A stretch of DNA of 43,973 nucleotides from positions 1 to 43,973 of the forward strand of contig CAZUCD010000009.1 in the NCBI GenBank assembly GCA_964618855.1, written 5' to 3'. Shown here piece after piece: positions 16,768-24,953 of this stretch; position 1 is the stretch's first letter, and every line of letters begins with the position of its first letter. Position numbers and translations under genes: made by a program. The notes beneath the pieces were generated by a model. It saw only the letters and a list, made by a program, of their open reading frames with translations, ran no database searches and had not been told where the DNA came from. Origin of the DNA: CAZUCD01 sp964618855. GTDB lineage: Bacteria > Sumerlaeota > Sumerlaeia > SLMS01 > JANRJK01.

Positions 16768-19497
16768 TCAGTCATGGTCGAGGCTGCCGCGCGTGACGCC
16801 AAGCTTGCTCCTGGCACGAAGGCGACGCCAGAGGTCGCGCCCATCCTCGCGCCCGGTAACGGCGGGAAGGTAGGCATCGATGACCTCGCGGGTTCCCGCG
16901 GCATCCTCCAGCAGCAGGTCGGCCCGGAAACGGGTGACGCCTGCGGCGAGAATCTCCGGCAGGTACGCCGATGCGCTCTGAGCCGCCGCATTGAACACCG
17001 TGTTGCGGCATCCGGCGTCCGCCTTGACGGGATGCTCCCAGCCCACGCGATCGCGCAGGCGCACCGAGTGGCTCTCGCACGGCCTGCCGCAATTGGTGAA
17101 GTCGGTGCCTTTGGAAAGGAACCGGCAAAACACGCAGTGCTCCATGTGGAACATCGGCATGTACTGGTGGATGGTGACCTCGAACCAGCGTGCCGGGGCC
17201 GCGCGCAGGAGGTCGAGCAACTGGCCAATGTTCAGGTCGTAGCTGGGCACGAGGCTCCCAATGCCGTTTCGGACCAGAAGCCCCGCCGTGATTTCGTTCG
17301 CCACGTTGAGCGAGTAGTCCCCCAGCACGGGAAGGCCCGGCCGGTCGGTCCGCACTATCTGCCAGGCGGCCAGGTTTCGGACAAGGATCGCGTCGGGTTC
17401 CGCCTCGTAGAGCTTCCTCACCACGCCGGCTTCCCCGGGTTTGACGATCCGCAGGGTTGCGGGGACGAAACGCGGTCCCCCAGCGGGTACCAGACGTCGC
17501 GCCTCGCGGTGCAGGCGGATGTCCTCGAAGTCGGTGTAGATGGTGTCGATCCCACCACCGGAAACGGCAGCCTCGACCTGCTCGAGTGTCCTGCAGAGCA
17601 GGGAGAGCGTGGGCGACTTCACCCCGGTCTCACCTTCTCCACAGGGCGGCCAGAGGCCGCCCCCCCGGGCACTTGCACTTTCCTCTCGGGCACTTGGCTG
17701 CTCCATCTCTAATGCTAGAGACTTGGGCTCTCGCGACACCCCAGCACCCGGGGGGGCGGCGTCCCGCCGCCCGGCTTCACCTTCATCCCGGGGCTGTAAC
17801 TCCGGGTGTGGGCGTAGCTCCCTCAGGGCATCCGGATAGGCGCGCCTTCCCCCCCGTGACCGGCGCCTTGCGGCGATGAGTGCCTCGACCGCGGCGCGCC
17901 GGAGTTCATTGAGACGGCTGAGGGGGACCATCGTGGGCGCGTCGACCTCCATGGCCACATCCTTCAGTTGGAAGGGCGTGTTGCCCATGCGGCCGAGCTG
18001 TTCGAGGAGGACCTCGCGCGTGAGGGGGCGGCGTTGCGCGGGTTCGGCGGGTTCCGTGTCGCGCGCCGTGACCGTGATGCCATCGGCATCACGCAGTTCC
18101 AGTTGGAGGAACCGGCCCGGCCCACCGCGGACGGTCGCGTTGACCGGGTCGCGGTGCCGGATGCGGTCGCCTTCGTAGCTGGCCGCGAGTGCGGCGTCGC
18201 GCGCGGGGTCGCTGGTCAGCCAGATGCGCTGACCGGGAAGTATGGCGCGCGGGTCGATCGCCCCCCCGCCAAAGGTCAGCAGCACTTCGGTGCCTGCGCG
18301 GTCCCCCGCGTGCGGATCGAATCGATCGATGCGCGAGCGTCCGACGTGCATGGTGTAGACGCGCCCGCCCTGCTCGTCCTCGTCGGGCGTGCCCGCGTCG
18401 AAGACGACGCCGTCCCCGGGCTTCAGGGGTCCGGTGAGCTCGGCGACGACACCACGCCCCGAGGCGGAGGCGACGCGCCCCACGAGGAGCCCGCGCTTCT
18501 TTGGGAAGCGGCCCTCGACGACGGCCTGGTGGTCGATCTCATGCAGGTAGCCGCCGGTGAATCCGCGGCTGAAGGTCATCTCGAGGTCGCGACGGCGCTC
18601 CTCGTCCAGCCTCGGGTTCCCATCCGGTGCCGCGAGGACGCTCTCGATCGCTGCGCGGTAGGACTGCACGGTGGCGGCGACGTACTGGGGGGACTTGAGG
18701 CGGCCCTCGATCTTGAGGCTCGCGATGCCGAGCCGCATGAGGTCCCCGATGTCCTCGTATGCGGCGAGGTCGCGCGGGGAGAGGAGGTACCGCACGTCCC
18801 CCATCTCGCGTTTCTCCCCGTCGACGACCATGTCGTACGGGAGGCGGCATGCCTGCGCGCATTCGCCCCGGTTTGCGCTGCGCCCGCCGAGAGCCTCACT
18901 CGTGAGGCACTGGCCGCTGTAGGCGACGCACAGGGCGCCGTGGACGAAGACTTCAATCTCGCGGTCGGTCGTGCGCATGACCGTCTGGAGTTCCCGGCGG
19001 GAGAGCTCGCGCGCCATGACGAGGCGCTCCATGCGCAGGCCGAGAGCCTCCGTGGCGGCGATGGACTCAGCGCTCGTGAGCGTCATTTGCGTGGAGGCGT
19101 GGACCGGAAGGTCCGGGACGAGCGCGTTCGCGAGCGCGACGATGCCGAGATCCTGCACCAGCACGGCGTCCACGCCGGCCTTCGAGCATGTGAGGAGGAC
19201 TTCGGCGGCCTCATCGAGCTCGGACGGGAAGACGAGTGTGTTGAGGGTGACGTAGCCCTTCACGCCGCGTTCGTGGAGCCAGGCCATGATCCGTGGCAGC
19301 TCCGCCGAGTCGAAGTTCGCGGCGCGCATGCGCGCATTGAAGTGCTGGAGGCCGAAGTAGATGGCATCGGCGCCGTTCTCGACGGCGGCGCGCATCATCT
19401 CTTCGTTCCCGGCCGGGGCCAGGACCTCGGGTGGACGGAGTTCCCCCCGCACGGGTGCGCGCCACTGCGGGCGTTCGATGAGTGCGTCGATCCTCAT
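16768..19497 (-). CDS. U32 family protein (RlhA/YhbU-like), long form
   Basis: A 909-residue member of peptidase family U32. Relatives in E. coli (RlhA, TrhP) are tRNA or rRNA hydroxylation enzymes with Fe-S-type cysteines, and that is the likely role rather than proteolysis. Visible are the N-terminal barrel (PEVLAPAGN), the U32 signature EVFVHGALCVAYSGQC, the NRGECAQACR cysteines, a DUF3656-like insert (about 380-560) and a second barrel-like half with HCVFCRFL and NCGRPC. Between the halves is a poorly conserved linker of about 75 residues encoded by an unusual palindromic DNA segment listed separately. RlhA itself is about 650 residues, so this is the extended form. Confidence 0.85.
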   Translation of the reverse strand: MRIDALIERPQWRAPVRGELRPPEVLAPAGNEEMMRAAVENGADAIYFGLQHFNARMRAANFDSAELPRIMAWLHERGVKGYVTLNTLVFPSELDEAAEVLLTCSKAGVDAVLVQDLGIVALANALVPDLPVHASTQMTLTSAESIAATEALGLRMERLVMARELSRRELQTVMRTTDREIEVFVHGALCVAYSGQCLTSEALGGRSANRGECAQACRLPYDMVVDGEKREMGDVRYLLSPRDLAAYEDIGDLMRLGIASLKIEGRLKSPQYVAATVQSYRAAIESVLAAPDGNPRLDEERRRDLEMTFSRGFTGGYLHEIDHQAVVEGRFPKKRGLLVGRVASASGRGVVAELTGPLKPGDGVVFDAGTPDEDEQGGRVYTMHVGRSRIDRFDPHAGDRAGTEVLLTFGGGAIDPRAILPGQRIWLTSDPARDAALAASYEGDRIRHRDPVNATVRGGPGRFLQLELRDADGITVTARDTEPAEPAQRRPLTREVLLEQLGRMGNTPFQLKDVAMEVDAPTMVPLSRLNELRRAAVEALIAARRRSRGGRRAYPDALRELRPHPELQPRDEGEAGRRDAAPPGAGVSREPKSLALEMEQPSAREESASARGGGLWPPCGEGETGVKSPTLSLLCRTLEQVEAAVSGGGIDTIYTDFEDIRLHREARRLVPAGGPRFVPATLRIVKPGEAGVVRKLYEAEPDAILVRNLAAWQIVRTDRPGLPVLGDYSLNVANEITAGLLVRNGIGSLVPSYDLNIGQLLDLLRAAPARWFEVTIHQYMPMFHMEHCVFCRFLSKGTDFTNCGRPCESHSVRLRDRVGWEHPVKADAGCRNTVFNAAAQSASAYLPEILAAGVTRFRADLLLEDAAGTREVIDAYLPAVTGREDGRDLWRRLRARSKLGVTRGSLDHD
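17626..17788. repeat. palindromic segment inserted in frame in the U32 gene
   Basis: Three inverted repeats stand in a row: GGGCGGCC-aga-GGCCGCCC (17644-17662), TCTCTA-atgc-TAGAGA (17706-17721) and GGGCGGCG-tcc-CGCCGCCC (17754-17772). Similar words flank the outer two (ggtctcaccttc at 17626 and ggcttcaccttc at 17773). CGGGCACTTG occurs twice inside. The segment keeps the reading frame open and encodes only a low-complexity linker. Confidence 0.6.
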
Positions 19498-19546
19498 TCT
19501 GCGAGGCTACGCCGTGACGGGTTGGCGATGCACGGGGATTCGGGAT

Positions 19547-21091
19547 TCAGAGCGAGCCCGCGGGCCATTCCATCCACAGCACGAGCCTGGTGGACGCGGA
19601 CAGCGGGGCGCGGCGCGTCCTGCGGAGTCCCGGGATGAGCAGCAGCCCCGCCGCGTCGAACACTCCGAGCGCCCGGTCGCGCAGGGGGCGCGGGATGCGC
19701 GCGGCGCGGAGGACCTCGGCGGCGTTGGTCGTCGTGTCGGGCGCCAGGGCGATGCGGTCGCCGGGGACAATTGTGCGGGCGGTCAGGGGGAGGGCGAGGT
19801 GCGCCATGTCGAAGGCGGCGCCGCGGTGGCGCGCCTCCGGGGCCGACAGCCTGGCGGCCCGTGGCAGGTAGTCGGCGGCTCCGCACACCCCCCACTGGAT
19901 TCCGCTAGGCAGTTCCACCTCGCGAATGCCCCGGGCCTCGTCCGCCAGGACGATGCGTTCCCAGCCGCGGGGTGCCAGCGAAGGCTCCCATTGACTTGCG
20001 AGGCCGTCGAGGGCGTCGCCGGCGGAGGTTCCGTCGGCGTGGACGATCAAGTGGTTGTTCGTGACGATCGCGCACAATCCGGCGTGCGGCGGGAAAGCGC
20101 TGTCGTCGTCGGGTGGGCTCGAAATGCGATTGAGCATCCCCTCAAGGAGGCCGCGGCTGGGCAGGTTGGGGGAACTCGCCGCGGCGGCGTCTCCGCGGCC
20201 GATCGGGCCGAAGGGCTCGCCGCGCCAAATCGAGCGCACCGCCTCCGCGCAAACTGCACGGGGCACGATTCTGAGGGTGGCCGAGTCGAGGACGACGGCC
20301 GTGCCGCACCTGGCAACGAGCGCGTGGCGCAGCAGTTCGCTGCCCGCGGACTCGAGGGCGCGCGCCGCCTCGGCGCAAAGTTCGACGGTGGTGGCGAGTC
20401 CAGGGACCGAACCGTGGCTGGCCTCCTCGAGCGCCGGCAGGACGACATGGCGCAGCCGGTTGCGCATCGGGCGCAGTGATGCGTTCGACTTGTCCTCGCG
20501 CCACTCCTGACCGCGGCCTCGCAGGAACTCCTCCAGCTCGTGCCTGCGGCAATCGAGGAGGGGGCGGACGATGATGGGTCCACCACGGGGGCGGAGGTCC
20601 ACCGAGCGGCGCAGTGCGAGCCCGGTCGGGCCGCTGCCACGCAGCGCCATCAGCATGAAAGTCTCCGCGGCATCGTCGCGATGGTGGGCGAGTGCGATGG
20701 TGCCGATGCCTGACTCGGACGCCATCTCCTTGAGGAGGCGGTACCGGTGCTCGCGCAGCGTGGCCTCGTCGGCTTCGCCGGGGGCCCCAGCCCTGTCCCA
20801 CTCCACCCTGCGGGTGAGGACCTGGACATCCAGGGAACGCGCGAGGGCGACGACGAACTCCTCGTCGCCGTCGGCCTCGGTGCCGCGAACGCCGTGGTGG
20901 ACGTGGGCGAGCACGAGTTGGCGGCGGGCGTCGGCGAGCCACTCGGCCAGCAGGATCGCGAGGGCGGTGGAGTCCGCGCCGCCGGAGACGCCGGCCACGA
21001 TCCGGTCGCCCGGCGCGAGGCCGCACGCGCCGGCGCCCCCCGCGAAGGGTGCCGGCCATGGGTGGAGCGGATCAAAGTGCGGATCGCTCAT
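19547..21091 (-). CDS. tilS: tRNA(Ile)-lysidine synthase TilS
   Basis: Attaches lysine to cytidine 34 of tRNA-Ile(CAU), switching it to read AUA; ATP-dependent and essential. The 514-residue protein has the PP-loop SGGADS (residues 36-41), the catalytic-domain motifs HVHHGVRG, ALAHHRDDAAET and GLALRR-type segments, and NRLRHVVLP typical of the TilS core. The C-terminal part corresponds to the substrate-binding and TilS_C regions. It lies 49 bases before the U32 gene and 102 bases after the small lipoprotein gene, on the same strand. No strong ribosome-binding site is visible at ATG 21091. Confidence 0.93.
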   Translation of the reverse strand: MSDPHFDPLHPWPAPFAGGAGACGLAPGDRIVAGVSGGADSTALAILLAEWLADARRQLVLAHVHHGVRGTEADGDEEFVVALARSLDVQVLTRRVEWDRAGAPGEADEATLREHRYRLLKEMASESGIGTIALAHHRDDAAETFMLMALRGSGPTGLALRRSVDLRPRGGPIIVRPLLDCRRHELEEFLRGRGQEWREDKSNASLRPMRNRLRHVVLPALEEASHGSVPGLATTVELCAEAARALESAGSELLRHALVARCGTAVVLDSATLRIVPRAVCAEAVRSIWRGEPFGPIGRGDAAAASSPNLPSRGLLEGMLNRISSPPDDDSAFPPHAGLCAIVTNNHLIVHADGTSAGDALDGLASQWEPSLAPRGWERIVLADEARGIREVELPSGIQWGVCGAADYLPRAARLSAPEARHRGAAFDMAHLALPLTARTIVPGDRIALAPDTTTNAAEVLRAARIPRPLRDRALGVFDAAGLLLIPGLRRTRRAPLSASTRLVLWMEWPAGSL

Positions 21092-21109
21092 CGTGCTGCC
21101 TGCAAACGA

Positions 21110-21147
21110 CGAGTGCCCAGCGCCGCGGGGGCGGCACTGAGCACTCG
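21110..21147 (-). terminator. long hairpin, possible terminator after the small lipoprotein gene
   Basis: Arms CGAGTGC and GCACTCG enclose a 2x2 internal loop and a second 8-base-pair stem (one G-U pair) with a four-base loop. On the minus strand it is followed by TCGTTTGC, a weak T tract. It lies between the lipoprotein stop and the tilS start and may attenuate read-through into tilS. Confidence 0.5.
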
Positions 21148-21193
21148 ATGGATGTCCGAAGGTACGATTCCGGCCCCAGGGGGCGCCGGGATG

Positions 21194-21556
21194 TTACTCG
21201 CTCTCGGCCCAGGGCACGGGCGTGAAGAGCGTGAAGGCGCTCGGGCGGGGCACGCGCGTGGTCTCGACCACTAGGCCGTCGCGGCACACGACGACGAGGT
21301 CGTACCCGCTGTATGCGCCGATGAGCACGTAGTAGTTGTTGTCGCGAACCTTGAAGGTGTACACCTTGCGGTCCTCGATGTTCGTGGCGAACGAGGGAGT
21401 GCCATACTGCTGGATCAGCTTCACCTCTTCCATGCCCGAGGCCGGGTCATTGTAGAAGAGCGAGGTGTTGCTGTACATGCCGATGCATCCCGAAAGGGTG
21501 GCGCAGGCGGCAAGTGCGGCGGCTGCCTTCACGGTGCGGCTGATGATGGAGGTCAT
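21194..21556 (-). CDS. small outer-envelope lipoprotein
   Basis: A 120-residue lipoprotein with a lipobox LSGC (Cys24) after a short hydrophobic signal. The mature part contains EVKLIQQYGTPSF and a beta-rich segment (KVYTFKVRDNNYYVLIGAYSGYDLVVVC), reminiscent of small SmpA/OmlA-like or DUF-type lipoproteins that assist envelope assembly; I do not recognise the family. ATG 21556 was chosen over an ATG at 21586 because GGAGAG lies directly in front of it and because the longer form overlaps the kinase stop. It follows the Ser/Thr kinase gene by 26 bases, so it is probably in the same operon. Confidence 0.75.
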   Translation of the reverse strand: MTSIISRTVKAAAALAACATLSGCIGMYSNTSLFYNDPASGMEEVKLIQQYGTPSFATNIEDRKVYTFKVRDNNYYVLIGAYSGYDLVVVCRDGLVVETTRVPRPSAFTLFTPVPWAESE

Positions 21557-21582
21557 CGATTCTCTCCGGTTGGGTGATCGCT

Positions 21583-23439
21583 TCATTCGGAGAGAGCCGG
21601 GAAGTACTGTTTCGACGGCCAGTCGATCAGCACCCAGGTCTCTCCCTTCTTCTCAAACTTGGCCGTGGCCTCGAAGTCGTCGATGAGGCGAATGTTTGGT
21701 TCGCTCCCCGACCCCTTCTTGGCGGCTGTCATGCCCGTCCTCATTCGGACGTCGCACCGCCTGCCGTCAATCCTTTCCGAAACGCGGGAGAATTTGACGG
21801 TGACGTTGTCGTAGCGTTCGACGTAGGTTTTGACGCCTCGGAGGAACAGGTCGCGGGTCTCGGGCGCGACGGCGTCGAATGCGGCTGAGGCATCCTCCGG
21901 CCTGCCGCGGTAGATCGGGCGGCGGATCTTGTCCACGACGACTTCCTCGATCATCTTCAGCGCGAGGTTGCGGTCCCCGCCGGACAGCTCACGGCCCCAT
22001 GCATAGGGCGCCGGGGTGGGCGTCGCGTTCGGATCCACGACGACTGCGGGGGTTTCCTCGGCGGGTTCCGGCGTTGGCGTGGCGCGCGGCGTGCGCGTGG
22101 GGGGCGGCGTCCGGCTCGGAGAGGGGGCCACCGTCGGGGTCACCACGATGATCATGGGCGTCGGCGTGGGCCCCGGCGTCGGCGTGGCGGTAGGTTCCGG
22201 CGAAGGCGTCGGATAGAGGGTGGGCTGCGGCGTGGGAGAGGGTCGCGGCGTCGCGACGGGGATCATGCCGGACGGGTTTTCGCCGGTGCCGGAGCCGAGG
22301 CCCGAGGGATTCTCATCGTCGCCTCCCCCGCTGGCGAGGGCGACGATGATGCCGACGAGAACGATGCCGCCCAGTATCCCGCCGCCGATCATCATCTTCT
22401 TTTTCTTGGCGTCGTCGTCCTGGGCGACGGATGCACGCGCGGGCAGGGGGACGGCGGACTGGGACATGGCGCCGTTGGCGGAGTAGAACGCGGCGAACGG
22501 CTCGTTCATCACGGGCTTGAGCGCCTGTTCGATCTCCTCCATCAGCTTGGTGGCGGTGGCGGGCCTCTTCTCGACGCTCTTCTCGATCGCGCGGGAGAGG
22601 GGGACGTCCAGTTCCTTCGGCCACAGGGGATTGCGCTGTGAAAGGAGGAAGGGGGTCGCGTCGAGGTGGGCGAAGAGGAGGCTGTGCGCGCTCGTCATCT
22701 TGAAGGGGAGGTCGCGCGCGAAAATCTTGTAGAGCGTCATGCCGTAGGCGTAGATGTCCGCCGCCGGGCCGACGGTCTCCCCGCGGATCTGCTCGGGCGC
22801 CATGAAGGCGGGGGTGCCGATGGCCTGGGTGGCCTGTGTCTCGAAGGAGTTCTCGACGTCGGCCTTGGCGATGCCGAAGTCCATGATCTTGGCGATCCGC
22901 TGCGGGAGCGTGACGATCATGTTGGAGGGCTTGATGTCGCGGTGGATGATGCCGGCGGCGTGGGCGGCGTCGATGCCGCGCGCGATCTGCTTCAGGATGT
23001 CCACGACGGCGCGGACGGTGAGGTTGCTCTCCTCGGCGCGCAGGAAGCGGTCGAGCTCGGCCCCGTTGATCATCTCCATCGCGATGTAGGTGAGGCCACC
23101 CTGGTCCTTGGGCACGGAAACGTCGTAGATGGCGCAGATGTTCTCGTGCACGCAGCGGGCCATGGTGAGCGCCTCGCGCTCGAACCGGGCCATGAACTCC
23201 GGGTTGGTGGTCAGTTCCGGCTTGGGAACCTTGATGGCCACTGCGCGGCGGAGGCGCAGTTGCCGGCCGCGGTAGACGAAACCCATCGCGCCCGCGCCGA
23301 TCAACTCCTCGATCTCGTAGCGGTCCTCCAGCACGCGTCCAACCAGCCCGAGCACGTCCACGCGGGCCTCGGAGGGTCCACCCGGCGCGCCTATCGGCGG
23401 ACCGGCGATCGTTTCGTCGTTGTGCGTTCCGTTGTCCAT
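21583..23439 (-). CDS. transmembrane Ser/Thr protein kinase with Thr-Pro linker
   Basis: A 618-residue PknB-type receptor kinase. The kinase domain (about 41-310) is complete: Gly loop GAGAMGFVYRG, Lys70 in VAIK, HRD with Asp168, DFG at 187-189 and APE. One membrane helix follows (about 350-370). Outside the cytoplasm a Thr-Pro-rich linker (about 395-480) leads to a C-terminal domain (about 485-618) with an NTF2/SnoaL-like look (AFDAVAPETRDLFLRGVKTYV, ETWVLIDWP), probably a ligand or partner binding module. AGGAGG lies 5-7 bases before ATG 23439. The gene is divergent from psuG and followed by a small lipoprotein gene. Confidence 0.93.
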   Translation of the reverse strand: MDNGTHNDETIAGPPIGAPGGPSEARVDVLGLVGRVLEDRYEIEELIGAGAMGFVYRGRQLRLRRAVAIKVPKPELTTNPEFMARFEREALTMARCVHENICAIYDVSVPKDQGGLTYIAMEMINGAELDRFLRAEESNLTVRAVVDILKQIARGIDAAHAAGIIHRDIKPSNMIVTLPQRIAKIMDFGIAKADVENSFETQATQAIGTPAFMAPEQIRGETVGPAADIYAYGMTLYKIFARDLPFKMTSAHSLLFAHLDATPFLLSQRNPLWPKELDVPLSRAIEKSVEKRPATATKLMEEIEQALKPVMNEPFAAFYSANGAMSQSAVPLPARASVAQDDDAKKKKMMIGGGILGGIVLVGIIVALASGGGDDENPSGLGSGTGENPSGMIPVATPRPSPTPQPTLYPTPSPEPTATPTPGPTPTPMIIVVTPTVAPSPSRTPPPTRTPRATPTPEPAEETPAVVVDPNATPTPAPYAWGRELSGGDRNLALKMIEEVVVDKIRRPIYRGRPEDASAAFDAVAPETRDLFLRGVKTYVERYDNVTVKFSRVSERIDGRRCDVRMRTGMTAAKKGSGSEPNIRLIDDFEATAKFEKKGETWVLIDWPSKQYFPALSE

Positions 23440-23480
23440 AGAGCCCTCCTTTTACGTTTGGCCCCGTGGGGGACGCAAGC

Positions 23481-23499
23481 ACTCAGGGAACCCCTGAGT
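23481..23499. promoter_or_regulatory. inverted repeat in the kinase/psuG divergent region
   Basis: ACTCAGGGAACCCCTGAGT has perfect 8-base arms around a 3-base centre. It lies 42 bases upstream of the kinase ATG and 119 bases upstream of the psuG ATG. Operator or leader hairpin; the regulator is unknown. Confidence 0.45.
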
Positions 23500-23523
23500 C
23501 GTTTTAGGATGACCCACGGAAGT

Positions 23524-23547
23524 TTGCCATTGCCCGGCGGATGGCAA
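23524..23547. promoter_or_regulatory. second inverted repeat in the kinase/psuG divergent region
   Basis: Arms TTGCCAT and ATGGCAA are separated by 10 bases, giving one helical turn plus between arm centres (17 bases), as in many repressor operators. It is 24 bases from the first inverted repeat. Confidence 0.4.
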
Positions 23548-23617
23548 CGGCGGGGTGTCGGACGGCACCCTATCGCAGCTCCACACACTCCGCCAGCGAA
23601 GTCGAGGTCCCCCAGAC

Positions 23618-24520
23618 ATGTCCACCGAATCGATCCTCGACGTCCGCGTGCGCCCAGACCGGGCAGTGGGCTTGGAATCCGTGATCGTCGCGCATGGGCT
23701 TCCGCGCCCCGCCAACCTGGAGGTTGCGCGTCGTTGCGAGGCCCTCGTGAGGGATTCGGGTTCGGAGCCCGCCACCGTTGCGCTGGTCCCGGGCCGCGGG
23801 GTCGTCGTCGGCATCAGCGGCGCGGAACTCGAGGAAATCGCCAGCCGCGACGATGTGGTGAAAACGAACCTGTCCAACTTGGCCGCCACGCTTGCCCGGG
23901 GCAAATGGGGGGCAACCAGCGTGAGCACGTCGGTCTGGGCCTGCGCCAAGGCGGGGGTCCGGGTCTTTGTCACGGGGGGAATCGGCGGCGTCCACCATGG
24001 ATTCGGCGACACGCTGGACATCAGCGCGGACCTTACGGCGCTCTCGCGCGAGCCGGTGGCCGTCGTTTGCTCGGGGGTGAAGTCGACTCTCCACGTCCGC
24101 GCGACGAGGGAGCACCTCGAGACCCTGGGCGTTCCGGTCGTCGGATTCGGCACCGACACCATGCCGATGTTCTACGTGAGGGACAGCGGGCAGCCCGTGG
24201 ACATCCGGTGCGACACGCCGGAGGAGGTCGCGGACTTCCTGCGCTGGCACTTCCGAGTTTCGGGATCTGCGGTCCTGATCGGCAACCCTGTGCCGGACCA
24301 TGCGGCTTTCACCCGCGAGGAAATGAACGCGGCCATGGAGGCGACGCACCGGATCGTTTCGGCGGCCGGCGGGGCCAGCGGGCGCAACGTGACTCCCGCG
24401 GAACTGACGGCCCTGCGGGAGGCGACGGGGGGACGGTCGCTCGAGACGAACGTCGCGCTGATTGAGTCGAACTCGAGGCTCGGTGGACGCATCGCTGCTG
24501 CCCTCTCATGGACAAGTTAG
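23618..24520 (+). CDS. psuG: pseudouridine-5'-phosphate glycosidase PsuG
   Basis: Reversibly splits pseudouridine 5'-phosphate into uracil and ribose 5-phosphate, the key step in pseudouridine salvage. The 300-residue product aligns by motif with E. coli PsuG: GLESVIVAHGLP (Glu20), TGGIGGVHHG, DISADL (Asp138), the catalytic lysine in SGVKST (Lys155), GFGTDTMP and the final NVALIESNSRLGG. ATG 23618 is chosen because the family begins just after it; an upstream ATG at 23555 adds an unrelated stretch. The kinase psuK that usually accompanies psuG is not in the window. Confidence 0.95.
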   Translation: MSTESILDVRVRPDRAVGLESVIVAHGLPRPANLEVARRCEALVRDSGSEPATVALVPGRGVVVGISGAELEEIASRDDVVKTNLSNLAATLARGKWGATSVSTSVWACAKAGVRVFVTGGIGGVHHGFGDTLDISADLTALSREPVAVVCSGVKSTLHVRATREHLETLGVPVVGFGTDTMPMFYVRDSGQPVDIRCDTPEEVADFLRWHFRVSGSAVLIGNPVPDHAAFTREEMNAAMEATHRIVSAAGGASGRNVTPAELTALREATGGRSLETNVALIESNSRLGGRIAAALSWTS

Positions 24521-24610
24521 CCCCCCGGGAGGATTCGACTCGCAACGGCATGCCGGATGGGCTCCCATGGGCGGGAGACTTACGCCCGCAGGGGCAGAGG
24601 GGGACCTCGC

Positions 24611-24916
24611 ATGAGCAACGAATCCGGTGAGCCGCGCCGGGAGTCGGCGCGCGATTGGACGGGATGCGCCATTTCCGCGACGGCGCGGGCGATCCGCGAG
24701 ATCGACGAGGCGATGCTGGCGGCGCTTCCCCTCGAGGTCGTCGAGCACCTCCAGCAGGGGCGCAAGCACCTGGCCCTCGCCGCTGCGAGGGTCGCCGACA
24801 TCCAGATCGAGAAGGCCGAGCAGGCCGTCCGACGCGCGCGCGAGGTCCACGAACGCGTGAAGACGGAGGCCAGCGCGCAGGGAAACCAGGCTGCCGATCC
24901 GGGCGAGGGGATCTGA
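24611..24916 (+). CDS. small helical protein of unknown function
   Basis: A 101-residue charged protein whose centre (about 30-85) is predicted helical and likely coiled coil (AIREIDEAMLAALPLEVVEHL, then RVADIQIEKAEQAVRRAREVHERV). No signal peptide, membrane helix or recognised motif. It sits 90 bases after psuG and 37 bases before the GT-C gene, so it may belong to either neighbour. The reading frame is supported by the helical pattern; it could be a chance frame, but the amino acid composition argues for a real gene. Confidence 0.6.
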   Translation: MSNESGEPRRESARDWTGCAISATARAIREIDEAMLAALPLEVVEHLQQGRKHLALAAARVADIQIEKAEQAVRRAREVHERVKTEASAQGNQAADPGEGI

Positions 24917-24953
24917 GGCCGGACGCTCCCGGGAGCAGGGGCCGACCCCGCGC

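Noticed and set aside
22020..22260. repetitive DNA resembling a CRISPR or tandem repeat array
   Set aside because: It is the coding sequence for the Thr-Pro linker of the receptor kinase; units are irregular and in frame.
23440..23475. promoter TTGCGT/TAAAAG for the receptor kinase
   Set aside because: The -10 candidate overlaps the ribosome-binding site AGGAGG, leaving no leader.
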